DNA of 64,000 bases from Haloferula helveola (GTDB lineage Bacteria > Verrucomicrobiota > Verrucomicrobiia > Verrucomicrobiales > Akkermansiaceae): NCBI RefSeq assembly GCF_037076345.1, contig NZ_AP024702.1, forward strand, positions 3,596,001 through 3,660,000. Reading direction: 5' to 3'. Under the pieces are notes generated by a model that saw only the letters and a list, made by a program, of their open reading frames with translations, had not been told where the DNA came from and searched no databases. A program made the position numbers and the translations under genes. The stretch's first letter is position 1, and each line of letters begins with the position of its first letter. Shown here piece by piece: positions 1 to 8,726 of this stretch.

Positions 1-1
1 C

Positions 2-322
2 GACGAGGAGTTCTGGCCGGCGTATAAGATCATGACCGACGCGTTGCGCCCATGGACAATCGATTTCCACGTCGCGCAGAACGACGGTTCCGTCCACGGC
101 ACCGGCAGCCACGACAAAACCGGCCGCCACTGCCCGGCCGACGATCCGAACGGCAAGCTCGATATCGCCAAGTGCTCGACCTACTGGCTCGAAGGCGCCG
201 CCGACCGCGGCATCGAGCACCTCTGCTGGGACGGTTGCATGTTCGACAATTCCGTGCTCGAGGATCCGGCCACGTGGAACGCCATCCTCAAGGCGATGAT
301 CGCCGTCGACGAGGCGATCTGA
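2..322 (+). CDS. TIM-barrel sugar isomerase/epimerase-like protein, C-terminal end (partial)
   Basis: The reading frame is open from base 2 to a TGA at 322, so only about 106 C-terminal residues are present and the start lies outside the window. The visible part contains [24 protein letters not shown] and [11 protein letters not shown] blocks rich in His, Asp and Trp, which recall xylose-isomerase-like TIM-barrel proteins of Planctomycetes and Verrucomicrobia that bind a divalent metal. No full catalytic set can be checked. It is followed at once by a double-cupin protein and a Gfo/Idh/MocA dehydrogenase on the same strand, a combination common in sugar or cyclitol catabolism. The family call comes from motif recognition; the substrate is unknown. 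Confidence 0.55.
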   Translation, partial: DEEFWPAYKIMTDALRPWTIDFHVAQNDGSVHGTGSHDKTGRHCPADDPNGKLDIAKCSTYWLEGAADRGIEHLCWDGCMFDNSVLEDPATWNAILKAMIAVDEAI

Positions 323-335
323 AGCCGTCGCCAAG

Positions 336-1685
336 ATGCCACCTAATCTTCGGGATCAACCTGCCATGGCTGCTTCGACTTCAATTCTCGCGGAGAAACT
401 GCACGAGTATCCCCATCACGATGTCATCGATGGAGCATCGGATGCGATGCTCGATGACATCCTCAATCAGAACGACGGGGTGCTGCAGCTCGTTCACCGC
501 TACGCCGGACGAACCTTCTGCACTCCGGGGAAGCGCCTTCGCCTGGATGCGGAATCGTACTATCCGGACTACATGGATGGGACGGGCCTCGATGAAGTTT
601 GGATGTGCTGCACCGTGCCCATCGTGACCGGAGTCATCGATAGCCGCACGGGAAAGGCGCCTTTTCGTGAAGGAGAGGCACATGTCCTCACACCGGACGG
701 GAAGGTCATCTCGCTCCAGGACCTGATCGAGACCAATCCGGAGGCCGTCATGGGAGTGAAGGTCACGGCTTTTGCGAAGTCCCTGTTCGGGAAAGCCACG
801 TGGCCGATCGTGTCGAAGAAGTTCGACAACCTGAACCCCATTCCCCACCACCTCCACTGGGCGAAGTGGGAAGTCTACGACATCAATTCCTTCGATAACC
901 CCGGAGTGAGTCCGTCGCATTATCACACCACGGCAATGGGTCTTTACCCGTTCGTGACGAAGGATGACTTCCTTGCCTGCATGAAGCGGTGGGGGCAGGG
1001 CGAGTACAACGGCGTGCGGCACCTGTCGCCGCACACGATGATGAACCTTGATAACGGCTTCGTGATGCCGAACGGCGTGCTGCACTCACCGACCGACCTT
1101 TGCACGCACGAATTGCACGTCACGATGGACGAGCATTTCCTGGCCGAGGATCTGACCCTTGATGGCCGGATCGGCGCGGCGGATGCGTTCTACGCCTGCC
1201 GGGAAGAGGACTATCCGAAGGACCGGCACGAGGACTGGGAATACCTGGTCGACACCTTCGACTTCGAAGCCAATCAGGACCCGGACTTCGTGCTGAAGAA
1301 CTCGCGACCGGCAATCACGGCCGAGGAATTCGCCGCCGACGGAGTGGATGCGCAATGGATTGTTTACGGTGAAGTCCTCGGCGACCAGAAGTGCTCCATT
1401 CTGCGTCTCACCCTTGCTCCCGGCGCCAAGACGAATTTCTGTCCGGAAAGCCCCACGCTTTTCCACACGAACGGCGGTCGCGGCCGACTTGGGAAGCTTG
1501 AGGTGCGATACCACCAGGACATGAAACTTGGCGAAATCTATCCCGAGATCGGATTCATCACCCAGTCGGCACTGGATCGCGGTGGCGTGGAAATTGAGAA
1601 CACCGGGACTGAACCACTCGTCCTGACCTTCGATTTCCCGCAACACGCGCATTCGAAAACACCCGGCGTTGACGCTCCGAGCTAG
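336..1685 (+). CDS. Double-cupin, sugar-isomerase-like protein
   Basis: A 449-residue soluble protein without signal peptide. A first His-rich cupin-like block (PSHYHTTAMGLYPF, then HLSPHTMM, NGVLHSPTDLCTHELH) sits in the middle. A second cupin-like region near the C-terminus (YGEVLGDQ…SILRLTLAPG, then FDFPQHAHS) follows. The layout and the His clusters suggest a metal-dependent cupin related to class I phosphomannose-isomerase-like or other sugar isomerases, but I cannot name a family with confidence. The start is uncertain: ATG 336 lies 13 bases after the previous stop; ATG 366 (MAASTSILAEKL) is equally possible and neither has a clear ribosome binding site. Neighbouring TIM-barrel and dehydrogenase genes suggest a carbohydrate catabolic role. 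Confidence 0.6.
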   Translation: MPPNLRDQPAMAASTSILAEKLHEYPHHDVIDGASDAMLDDILNQNDGVLQLVHRYAGRTFCTPGKRLRLDAESYYPDYMDGTGLDEVWMCCTVPIVTGVIDSRTGKAPFREGEAHVLTPDGKVISLQDLIETNPEAVMGVKVTAFAKSLFGKATWPIVSKKFDNLNPIPHHLHWAKWEVYDINSFDNPGVSPSHYHTTAMGLYPFVTKDDFLACMKRWGQGEYNGVRHLSPHTMMNLDNGFVMPNGVLHSPTDLCTHELHVTMDEHFLAEDLTLDGRIGAADAFYACREEDYPKDRHEDWEYLVDTFDFEANQDPDFVLKNSRPAITAEEFAADGVDAQWIVYGEVLGDQKCSILRLTLAPGAKTNFCPESPTLFHTNGGRGRLGKLEVRYHQDMKLGEIYPEIGFITQSALDRGGVEIENTGTEPLVLTFDFPQHAHSKTPGVDAPS

Positions 1686-1784
1686 GCCGGTTCTCCGGCG
1701 CGAGGGCAGCTTTTGGGTTGCCTCAGTGCCGGTGTTTTGGCTGGAGTCGATCCCCGATAGGGCGGCGCCCCAACCCCTACAGAA

Positions 1785-1841
1785 CGCCGGCTTCAGCCGG
1801 TATCCATCCATCCCGAAATCCAATGCCGGCTGAAGCCGGCG
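1785..1841. repeat. Palindromic intergenic repeat, TTCAG family
   Basis: CGCCGGCTTCAGCCGG (1785–1800) is repeated as its exact reverse complement at 1826–1841, giving a perfect 16-bp inverted pair with a 25-nt spacer. Each arm is itself nearly palindromic around TTCAG. It lies between the cupin and dehydrogenase genes. A related element with different stem bases but the same TTCAG core and the same 25-nt spacer is at 18123–18195, so this is a dispersed REP-like family rather than a single terminator. There is no T-run. Confidence 0.75.
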
Positions 1842-1860
1842 CTCCCATCCAACAAACGTC

Positions 1861-3012
1861 ATGGCAAGCAAACCAATCCGAATCGGACTCATCGGCTACG
1901 GCTTCATGGGCCGGACCCACTCGAACGCCTACTCGCAACTCGCCCACTTCTTCGACACCGACCACTACCCGGTCCGTCAGGCCGTTTGCGGCCGCAGCGA
2001 GGACAAGGTCAAGGCCTTCGCCGAGAAATGGGGCTTCGAGTCCTACGAAACCGACTGGCGCGAGCTGGTGAAGCGCGACGACATCGACGCGATCGACATC
2101 TGCACGCCGAACAACTCGCACGCCGAGATCGCTCTCGAGTGCATCAAGCACGGCAAGATGATCCTCTGCGAAAAGCCGCTCGCGCTGAACGGCGAGGAGG
2201 GGGAATCGATGGTGAAGGCGGTCGAGGACAGCGGCCTGCCGAACCTCGTCTGGTACAACTACCGTTTCCTTCCGGCGGTGAGCCACGCCAAGAACATCGT
2301 CGATGCCGGCGAGCTCGGCCGCGTGTTCCACTACCGTGCGAATTTCCTGCAGGACTGGACGATCTCGGAAGACCTGCCGCAGGGCGGCGAGGCGTTGTGG
2401 CGTCTCGATGCCGCCGCCGCGGGTTCCGGTGTGACCGGCGACCTGCTCGCCCACTGCATCGACACCGCCCGCTGGATCAACGGCGACATCGTCTCCGTTT
2501 CGGCCATGACCGAGACCTTCATCAAGGAGCGCGTTCACACCGCGACCGGTGAGAAGCAGGCGGTCACGATCGATGATGCCTGCGCCTTCCTCGCGCGCTT
2601 CGAGAACGGCTCGCTGGCGATCTTCGAGTCGACCCGCTACGCCCGCGGTCACAAGGCACTCTACACCTTCGAGATCAACGGCGAGCACAAGTCGATCTTC
2701 TGGGACCTGCACGATCTCAACCGGCTCCAGTACTTCGACCACGGCGTTCCCGGCGACCGCCGCGGCTGGAGCAATATCCACGTCAGCGACGGCGACCAGC
2801 CGTACTGCGGCAACTGGTGGGTGCCCGGTCTGTGCCTCGGCTACGAGCACAGCTTTACCCATGCGCTCTACGAGTTCTTCAAGGACCTCGATGATCCGCA
2901 GCCGAAGAAGCGCTACCCCGACTTCCGCGACGCGCTCGGCACCCAGTATGTCTGCGACGCCGTGCTCGATTCCGCGAAGTCCGGCCAGTGGGTCGACGTG
3001 AAGAAGGCCTGA
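1861..3012 (+). CDS. Gfo/Idh/MocA family NAD(P)-dependent oxidoreductase
   Basis: A 383-residue cytoplasmic dehydrogenase. The N-terminus reads [15 protein letters not shown], a Rossmann GxGxxG-type nucleotide-binding motif. CEKPLALN at about residue 103 is the family's conserved EKP block, and the [12 protein letters not shown] segment matches the C-terminal catalytic domain His/Asp region. Members oxidise or epimerise sugars and cyclitols (glucose-fructose oxidoreductase, inositol dehydrogenase and others). The exact substrate cannot be read from sequence. The gene ends with a strong intrinsic terminator 24 bases after its stop and is preceded by a palindromic repeat, so it may be the last gene of the sugar unit that begins before the window. 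Confidence 0.9.
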   Translation: MASKPIRIGLIGYGFMGRTHSNAYSQLAHFFDTDHYPVRQAVCGRSEDKVKAFAEKWGFESYETDWRELVKRDDIDAIDICTPNNSHAEIALECIKHGKMILCEKPLALNGEEGESMVKAVEDSGLPNLVWYNYRFLPAVSHAKNIVDAGELGRVFHYRANFLQDWTISEDLPQGGEALWRLDAAAAGSGVTGDLLAHCIDTARWINGDIVSVSAMTETFIKERVHTATGEKQAVTIDDACAFLARFENGSLAIFESTRYARGHKALYTFEINGEHKSIFWDLHDLNRLQYFDHGVPGDRRGWSNIHVSDGDQPYCGNWWVPGLCLGYEHSFTHALYEFFKDLDDPQPKKRYPDFRDALGTQYVCDAVLDSAKSGQWVDVKKA

Positions 3013-3036
3013 TTCCTCCTCCAACTCATCCAAGTG

Positions 3037-3072
3037 CCCCGGTTGGCCTCATGCCGACCGGGGCTCTTTTTT
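3037..3072 (+). terminator. Rho-independent terminator after the Gfo/Idh/MocA gene
   Basis: CCCCGGTTGGC (3037–3047) pairs with GCCGACCGGGG (3053–3063), 11 base pairs with one G·T, and a 5-nt loop. The stem is followed by CTC and six T residues (3067–3072). This is a textbook intrinsic terminator for the plus-strand gene ending at 3012. Confidence 0.85.
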
Positions 3073-3147
3073 GGCCTCTCTCAGCAGCCCTTGGGAGTGC
3101 CCTGACGATCTGTGTCACAGGCGACCACCTATTGTGACTTGGAAAAC

Positions 3148-3204
3148 CACGGATCACACGGAAGGCACGGATGAACCAAGATCCCCATTTCCGTGTGATC
3201 CGTG
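3148..3204. repeat. Palindromic intergenic repeat, CACGGAT family
   Basis: CACGGATCACACGGAA (3148–3163) is matched by its exact reverse complement at 3189–3204, a 16-bp inverted pair with a 25-nt spacer. The flanks (AAACCACGGAT…, …CCGTGGTTCATC) carry further degenerate CCACGG/GATGAACC copies, and a fragment 'aaccgtggttcatc' recurs near 40318. It lies in the 250-bp convergent gap between the Gfo/Idh/MocA gene and the minus-strand unit. No T-run, so it is better called a REP-like element than a terminator. Confidence 0.7.
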
Positions 3205-3262
3205 TATTCCGTGGTTCATCAACCGCCTTCCGGAGAGATCAGCTCAGTCTGCAGAACCCGGT

Positions 3263-3967
3263 TTATGGATTCGCTTCGGCGGGCGGGCGGACGGGATCGA
3301 CCACCGAGTGGATGCGCGGGCTTTGCTGGCCGGAGGTGTTGTAGATGAAGATCAGCACGCGGCTGCGTTCACGGAGCTTCCAGTTGGAAGAGAAGAAGGT
3401 CCGCGCCTTGCCGTTTCTCAGGTAGGAAAGGGAGGCGAAGCACAGGTTTTTTCCGCGGTCCGCCTCCGGTTTCACGGTGGTGTGGCTGCCGGGCGTGAGC
3501 TTGAAATTCTTGCCGCCGATGGTGCCGGCGATCGGGCCGGTCGTCAGATTGGTAAGGTGATACTGTTTGCCGCGAAGGGTCTTCGGATCGAGCGCCCGGA
3601 TCCTGAAGCCGTCCTCGTTTTTCGGACCCTCGCGGATGAACACGAGAAGTTGCCGCTTCAGGTCGGCCGGTTGGAATTCCGCGTAAGTGGTGAAGGTGAA
3701 GTTGCCTTCCCCGTCGGTGCCGCTCTTGCCGAACTTCCAGACGGGGAGTCGGGGGACCTTTGTCGGAAGCGTGAACTCGTGCGCCTGCAGTTTGATCTCC
3801 TCGACCTTCTCCGGACCCACGAGCAATTCGATCGTCGGGACATCGGCGGTCTTCGGGAAGCAGAGGACCTTGACGTCGACTTGATCGGCACCGGCGGCGC
3901 TCGATGACGAGAGGGTCAGGAAGGTCAGGACGGGGATCGAGAGCAGGCTCGCAATACGGGGTCGCAT
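3263..3967 (-). CDS. Small secreted protein of unknown function, partner of Verru_Chthon protein A
   Basis: A 234-residue protein starting MRPRIASLLSIPVLTFLTLSSSSAAGA, a clear Sec signal peptide with cleavage near residue 27. The mature part is predicted soluble, with beta-rich segments such as QLLVFIREGP and RVLIFIYN and no motif I recognise. It follows the 1318-residue Verru_Chthon cassette protein A on the same strand with a 14-base gap, so the two are probably co-transcribed and may act together at the envelope. No other function can be inferred. Confidence 0.7.
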   Translation of the reverse strand: MRPRIASLLSIPVLTFLTLSSSSAAGADQVDVKVLCFPKTADVPTIELLVGPEKVEEIKLQAHEFTLPTKVPRLPVWKFGKSGTDGEGNFTFTTYAEFQPADLKRQLLVFIREGPKNEDGFRIRALDPKTLRGKQYHLTNLTTGPIAGTIGGKNFKLTPGSHTTVKPEADRGKNLCFASLSYLRNGKARTFFSSNWKLRERSRVLIFIYNTSGQQSPRIHSVVDPVRPPAEANP

Positions 3968-3981
3968 AGGGGGCAGCGGAA

Positions 3982-6900
3982 TCAGATTTCCTCACCGCTG
4001 AGCCAGCGGAACGAGACGAGGCGGAGCGGGCGTCCGAACTGGCGGTTGGTGTCGGAACGCAGGCTGTCGAATCCGGTGTGCGGTTCGTCGCGTTCGCTCT
4101 CGTCGAGATACTCCGGCACCCGCTGCACGACGGCCTCGCACCAGGCCCTCGCCAGGATCTTGCCGCTCGAATCCACCGAGTCGCCGTAGGTTCGGATCAC
4201 GAAGGAATCGCCGCGCGGCGTCAGTTGCCCGCCGAGGTTGCGGAGGATGTCGGCCTGGTCGACGTAGGCCATGCTGCCGTAGGCGACCGGTCCTTCGAGA
4301 GCCTCCCTGAAACGCACCTGGCGCAGATCGCTCGCATCCGAGGCACTGATCGAACGGTCCGGGCTCCGGAAGCCCTCGTTGATCGAAACGTCATCATCGT
4401 CGAGCGCCGCCTGCAGCGCTCCCTTCAAACACAACTCCTTGTCGCTTGAATCCAGGCGTCGGTTGACGAACTCCGAGAGCGACAGGAAAGGACCGCGCTT
4501 CTTGACCTGCTCGACCATGGCGTTGGCGAGTTCGTCGATCTGCTCGTCGGTCAGGCTGCGCCACGAGTGCCACTGCTCCGGTTCTCCCGGATCGTTCGTG
4601 CTGCCGTCCCATGGTTCGCCGGTGGTGATGGCGAAGCCGCTGACGGGGGTGCCCTCCGACTCGACGGCATCGTGCGAAGACGGCCAGTTCCGGAGCCGGG
4701 TGTTGGCACTGCGCGCGACCCCCGGTTGAACGAGCACTTCGGTTTCGCGCATGCTGGCGAACAAGGCCTTCCATGCCTCGACCGACGTCGAATTCACGTT
4801 GAAGGGGCCTTCGATCATCATGTGCGATGCCAGCTGTTCCGCGCCGTCGAGATTGGCGATTCCACGGCTGAAGTAGTCATCGAGATCATCCTCCTGCAGA
4901 TCTCCGCGATAGGGAGTGAAGCGGGGATTGGGCAACCGCTCGTTGTCGAAGAGGAACTTCTCGGCCAGCTCCCTCGCGGTGGTTTTCGAGTCGGAGGGAA
5001 GGTCATCCCAGACCCTCGAGTTCACCCGATCGCGACGTTTGCTGATGAGGTTGGAGACGTGCCGCGGATCGCGGGAGGTGATGGAGGAGAAGAAGTATTC
5101 GTCCCACAACGCCTTGTTGGCGAGATACGAGTGGTCGGCGAAAGTCACGCGGCGGGCGCCGTCGGTGACGGTGAAGTGCCGGACCCAGCTGGTGAACGCC
5201 TTGTCCGACGGGATGTGGGGATGGGCGTAGGAGTTGCCGACGGCCTGCGCGGTGCGGGGGAAGAGCCCGTTGCCGCCGGTGGCGGTGGTGTTGGCGAAGG
5301 GGATGTCGTTATAGGGGCCGAGATTGGAGCCCGCCCGGACGCTCGCCGACTTGCCGAGCACCCGGTCGGCCAGGCTGTAGCCGCTGAGAGTCGCGTGGCT
5401 GAGCGCGGCGATCGACTGCGGCGCGGTCAGCGGCACCTCCTGCTGGATGCAGAACGACGTTCCGAAGTCGGCGGTGTAGCCACCGCCGTAGAACGATCCG
5501 CGTCCGTTCTGCGACACCGCGCCGACCTCGTCCTCGCTATTGACGGGTTCGAGCCAGAGGTTCCAGCCGTGCTGGTAGGCGGCGTCGCCATCCGCGCGGT
5601 CGATGAAGCAGGTACTTTGCACCGGCGTCGAATGGAGGAACGGGCGGGCGATGTTCCGGCGTCCCCGGAATTGTCCGGCGTTGCCTTCCGAGATCTCGCA
5701 GGCGGCCGAGAGGTTGACGACCATGAAGGCCTGCGGCTCACCTCTGATGATCGAGTTCACCGGCACGTCGAGAACCAGCTTCTCCCTGCCGCCGGGGAAC
5801 ATCCCGCGCATGAGTTCCTTGTTGAACTCGTTGGCGCTATCGACGGTCTGGCCTTCCTTGTGAAGGCGCGAGGTCATCTGGTACTGGCGGCGCATGTGGG
5901 CCTTGTCGATGCCTTGGTCGAGGTGGCGGCCGGTCATGGTGTTCGACTGGCGGATGAAGAAGTGCAGCGCGGCGCCGTTCGCCATCTGCCTGCTGCCGGC
6001 ACTGTCCAGTTCCAGCGAAATCGAATCACCGGCCCGGAATGTGAGGGCGCCGCCATTGGCCCGGCGTCCGGTCGCGCCCGGGTTTTCGATCTGGACGTAG
6101 CGTTTGTCGTTGCTTCGTTCGGAGCGAGGCAGTTCGAGGTAGGCGCGGGGATCCCAGCCCGGGTGGGCTTCGAGGTTGCTCTTCCAGACGTTGCTGTTGC
6201 GCAATTCGTCGAAAGAGGCGAGCTGGCCGTCACGCAGCGAGAAGATCCGGACCTCGCCGGGCATGAAGATGATCGGCCGCTGTCCGCCGACGTAGAGCGT
6301 GAATCCGTTGTCGCGGTCGCCATTCTCCTGGTTTCGGTTGGTGATCCAGACCAGGTCGTTGGCTTTCGGCGAACTCCAGCGTCCCTTTTTCCAAGTCATG
6401 CCGAACGGCACGTTGAAGAACCGGAGCTGGGTCGACCGGTCGGTTCCGGCGTTCATGACCAGCGGAACGTTGTAGGGATTCCAGAAGGTGAGCGACGGGC
6501 TGATGCCGATGTGCAGCTTGTGGGTGTCGCGGTTCTGCGGTTGCTGGCGTTTCTCGGCAGCGGTGCGCGGCTCGGCGATGTAGCTCAGCATGAACTGGAC
6601 CTTCACCGGAATCGGCATCCGGTAGAGATTCGTGTATTCCCGAGTGAAATCGAACCGGGTCCCGAGGTCGGGGTTGGAGCTCTTGCTGCCGAAGTCGAGG
6701 TTGTTCACCTGCAGGGCCGAAGGAGCCAGCGGGTTGCCGGATGACCGGTTGCTGAACCTGACGACGTCGCGGTAGCATTGGTAGTAAGCGGCGAGGTCCT
6801 GGATCGGGACGCGCTCCTGGCCTTCGCGGTCGAACGAGTAGAGCAGGTCGTCCTGACGCGTGCGGTGCATCGGGTCGTTGAGGCTGATCGGGCGCTCGAG

Positions 6901-7938
6901 CAGGGCGTTGAGGTCCTGCTTCAATCCGCCTTCGCGAACGTCGGTCATGAGTCCGACGGACCACGGAGTGACATCGTGGAAGTGTCGGCGGATCTCAAGT
7001 GGATCCGCACCATTCGCTGCCGCGAGTTCGAGCGAGTTCCGGCTGGAGACACGTTCGAGGAGTTCCTCGTCGGTCATCTCTGCGAGCGCATCGATGATTT
7101 CATGGCCGGTGGCTCCGCTGCTCTGGGTCCGTGAAACCAGCTCCGACATGGCGGGTTCGGATTCGGTTTCCCAACCGTCCGACATGATCCGAGCCTTGGT
7201 CGACTCATCCGCCACCCACCATGCGTAGCGACCCCTCGGCTTGTTGCTGCCATTCTCCGAATCCGAAATCGTCAGCAGCGGCGCGGCGACGAATTCGGAT
7301 TCTTCGGAGTTGCCGAGCGAACCCTCGCCCACGAGCTGCACGCCTTCCGCATCGAGATCCGGAAACGGGGAATTCGGAAGCTCGAGGGAGCGGATCAGTT
7401 CCATCGACTGCGTTTCGGTCGGATCGAGCGAGACCAGCCATTCGCGGAAGTGGTCCTCGCGTCCCTCTTCGTAGCTCGGGTTCATGCCCCGGTTCGTGTT
7501 CTGCCGCGGGTTGGAGGATCCTTGGATGGTGCGATGGTCGCTGGACTCGTCACCGCCGTTTTTTATCCGGCCCGCTGCCCACGAGTCCCAAACGCCGGTC
7601 CAGTGGGGATGGGTCACGCCGTCGATCTCAGGGGTCGACGGGCTGTCGTCGAGGACGCTGGCCGGCGCGGTGATACGCTGGTCGGGGCCGACCTGTCTCT
7701 GCAGTTCGCCAATCGCCAGGATCAGAGCCATCCGGGCATTCGCCCTGGCTTCCGCCAGGTCACTCTCGCGATCGCTCGAGCGCAGCGTGAGTGACGACAG
7801 GCCGAGCAGCGCGACGGCCATGAGTGAAATGAGCACCATCAGCGAGATGGTGACGATCAGGGCGAATCCGCGATGCGAGGAGTCTCGTCCGGACCGACCG
7901 CTGGCTGGGCTGCCAATGGAGGTTGGGAGGGATTTCAT
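3982..7938 (-). CDS. Verru_Chthon cassette protein A (large pilin-like protein)
   Basis: A 1318-residue protein. The N-terminus has a basic leader, then a prepilin-like segment RGFALIVTISLMVLISLMAV at about residues 23–42, with Gly-Phe at the cleavage-type position. Next comes a NARMALILAIGELQRQVGPDQR block, the hallmark of the family defined as Verru_Chthon cassette protein A in Verrucomicrobium and Chthoniobacter. The remainder is a long hydrophilic ectodomain (HPHWTGVWDSW, GRYAWWVADES, SYLANKALWDEYFFSS). In the described cassettes A is accompanied by shorter pseudopilin-like proteins B, C and D; none is adjacent here, only a small secreted protein downstream. It is likely inserted in the inner membrane and possibly assembled by a type IV pilus/type II secretion-like machine, which is not in the window. 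The role of the family is unknown. Confidence 0.85.
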   Translation of the reverse strand: MKSLPTSIGSPASGRSGRDSSHRGFALIVTISLMVLISLMAVALLGLSSLTLRSSDRESDLAEARANARMALILAIGELQRQVGPDQRITAPASVLDDSPSTPEIDGVTHPHWTGVWDSWAAGRIKNGGDESSDHRTIQGSSNPRQNTNRGMNPSYEEGREDHFREWLVSLDPTETQSMELIRSLELPNSPFPDLDAEGVQLVGEGSLGNSEESEFVAAPLLTISDSENGSNKPRGRYAWWVADESTKARIMSDGWETESEPAMSELVSRTQSSGATGHEIIDALAEMTDEELLERVSSRNSLELAAANGADPLEIRRHFHDVTPWSVGLMTDVREGGLKQDLNALLERPISLNDPMHRTRQDDLLYSFDREGQERVPIQDLAAYYQCYRDVVRFSNRSSGNPLAPSALQVNNLDFGSKSSNPDLGTRFDFTREYTNLYRMPIPVKVQFMLSYIAEPRTAAEKRQQPQNRDTHKLHIGISPSLTFWNPYNVPLVMNAGTDRSTQLRFFNVPFGMTWKKGRWSSPKANDLVWITNRNQENGDRDNGFTLYVGGQRPIIFMPGEVRIFSLRDGQLASFDELRNSNVWKSNLEAHPGWDPRAYLELPRSERSNDKRYVQIENPGATGRRANGGALTFRAGDSISLELDSAGSRQMANGAALHFFIRQSNTMTGRHLDQGIDKAHMRRQYQMTSRLHKEGQTVDSANEFNKELMRGMFPGGREKLVLDVPVNSIIRGEPQAFMVVNLSAACEISEGNAGQFRGRRNIARPFLHSTPVQSTCFIDRADGDAAYQHGWNLWLEPVNSEDEVGAVSQNGRGSFYGGGYTADFGTSFCIQQEVPLTAPQSIAALSHATLSGYSLADRVLGKSASVRAGSNLGPYNDIPFANTTATGGNGLFPRTAQAVGNSYAHPHIPSDKAFTSWVRHFTVTDGARRVTFADHSYLANKALWDEYFFSSITSRDPRHVSNLISKRRDRVNSRVWDDLPSDSKTTARELAEKFLFDNERLPNPRFTPYRGDLQEDDLDDYFSRGIANLDGAEQLASHMMIEGPFNVNSTSVEAWKALFASMRETEVLVQPGVARSANTRLRNWPSSHDAVESEGTPVSGFAITTGEPWDGSTNDPGEPEQWHSWRSLTDEQIDELANAMVEQVKKRGPFLSLSEFVNRRLDSSDKELCLKGALQAALDDDDVSINEGFRSPDRSISASDASDLRQVRFREALEGPVAYGSMAYVDQADILRNLGGQLTPRGDSFVIRTYGDSVDSSGKILARAWCEAVVQRVPEYLDESERDEPHTGFDSLRSDTNRQFGRPLRLVSFRWLSGEEI

Positions 7939-8073
7939 GGGGTTTTAACCGCCAGTGTGCGGAATCCCGCCGAAGATTCCAGACAGATTTGCACATTCCC
8001 GCGAGTTGGGGAGAGGCGCTGACGGGGTCCTCTTTTGAAATTTAGGGAATGGCCGCCCCGACCGTGACGCTAC

Positions 8074-8097
8074 AAGGGTGGCGCCCTAGGCGCCCTT
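8074..8097. other. GC-rich hairpin just upstream of the YdcF-like gene
   Basis: GGCGCC (8080–8085), loop CTA, GGCGCC (8089–8094), extended outward by AAG/CTT with a bulge. The stem ends 5 bases before the ATG at 8103, where a ribosome binding site should be, and no Shine-Dalgarno sequence is visible. It may be a degraded repeat or a structure that limits translation. Confidence 0.4.
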
Positions 8098-8102
8098 AGT
8101 TC

Positions 8103-8702
8103 ATGGCGGCGAAGATCCATTGGAAGAGATGCTCGGTCCGCGCGGGGGCTGTTCTCTTTCTGTTCGTTTTCATCGCCTTGGCACTGCTCGTCAGCAGTGG
8201 CCTCAACGACAAGATTGGGCATGCGGATGTCGCACTGGTACTCGGCAACAAGGTCAGCCCTGATGGCGAACCCTCGCCCCGGCTGAAGGCACGCCTCGAC
8301 AAGGCGGTGGAGCTGTACCGCGAAGGCTGGTTTCCCCTCATCCTCGTGAGCGGAGGGACCGGCAAGGAAGGCTATCCGGAAGGGACGGCGATGAAGCGCT
8401 ATCTCGTCGCCTCGGGGATTCCCGAAGCCGCGGTGGTGGTCGATGACGACGGTGTCGACATCTGGGCCAGCGCCACGCATACCGCCCGACTCATCAAGGA
8501 GCGCGAATTGGAAAGCGTGTTCGTCATCTCCCAGTTCTACCACGTCCCGCGGTCCCGGCTCGCGCTTTCGAAATTCGGGATCGAGCCGGTCTATACAGCC
8601 CACGCGTCGTTCTTCGAACCACGTGATGTCTACTCGACCCTCCGGGAGCTACCCGCCTATCTCAAATACCTCTTCTTCAAGACGGCGGAGGAGGGAAGCT
8701 AG
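8103..8702 (+). CDS. YdcF/SanA-like DUF218 membrane protein
   Basis: A 199-residue protein with one N-terminal membrane segment (AGAVLFLFVFIALALLV, about residues 15–31). A DUF218 domain follows: ADVALVLGNKVSPDGEPSPRL, LILVSGGTG (about residues 80–88), EGTAMKRYLVASGIPEAAVVVDD, then SVFVISQFYHVPRSRLALSKFGI. These blocks match the YdcF/SanA/ElyC family, envelope proteins linked to peptidoglycan or vancomycin-related phenotypes. The topology suggests the domain faces the periplasm. It stands alone between divergent and convergent neighbours, and a GC hairpin sits 5 bases before its ATG. Confidence 0.85.
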   Translation: MAAKIHWKRCSVRAGAVLFLFVFIALALLVSSGLNDKIGHADVALVLGNKVSPDGEPSPRLKARLDKAVELYREGWFPLILVSGGTGKEGYPEGTAMKRYLVASGIPEAAVVVDDDGVDIWASATHTARLIKERELESVFVISQFYHVPRSRLALSKFGIEPVYTAHASFFEPRDVYSTLRELPAYLKYLFFKTAEEGS

Positions 8703-8726
8703 CGGCGTCGGAACTCCAAAGCCCCC

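Noticed and set aside
1777-3033. Minus-strand frame opposite the Gfo/Idh/MocA gene
   Set aside because: Shadow frame; the plus frame has the Rossmann and EKP motifs and a proper terminator.
4567-6744. Long open frame antisense to the Verru_Chthon protein A gene
   Set aside because: It is the GC-rich codon shadow of the minus-strand gene; it has no signal, domain or start context, while the minus-strand frame shows family motifs.
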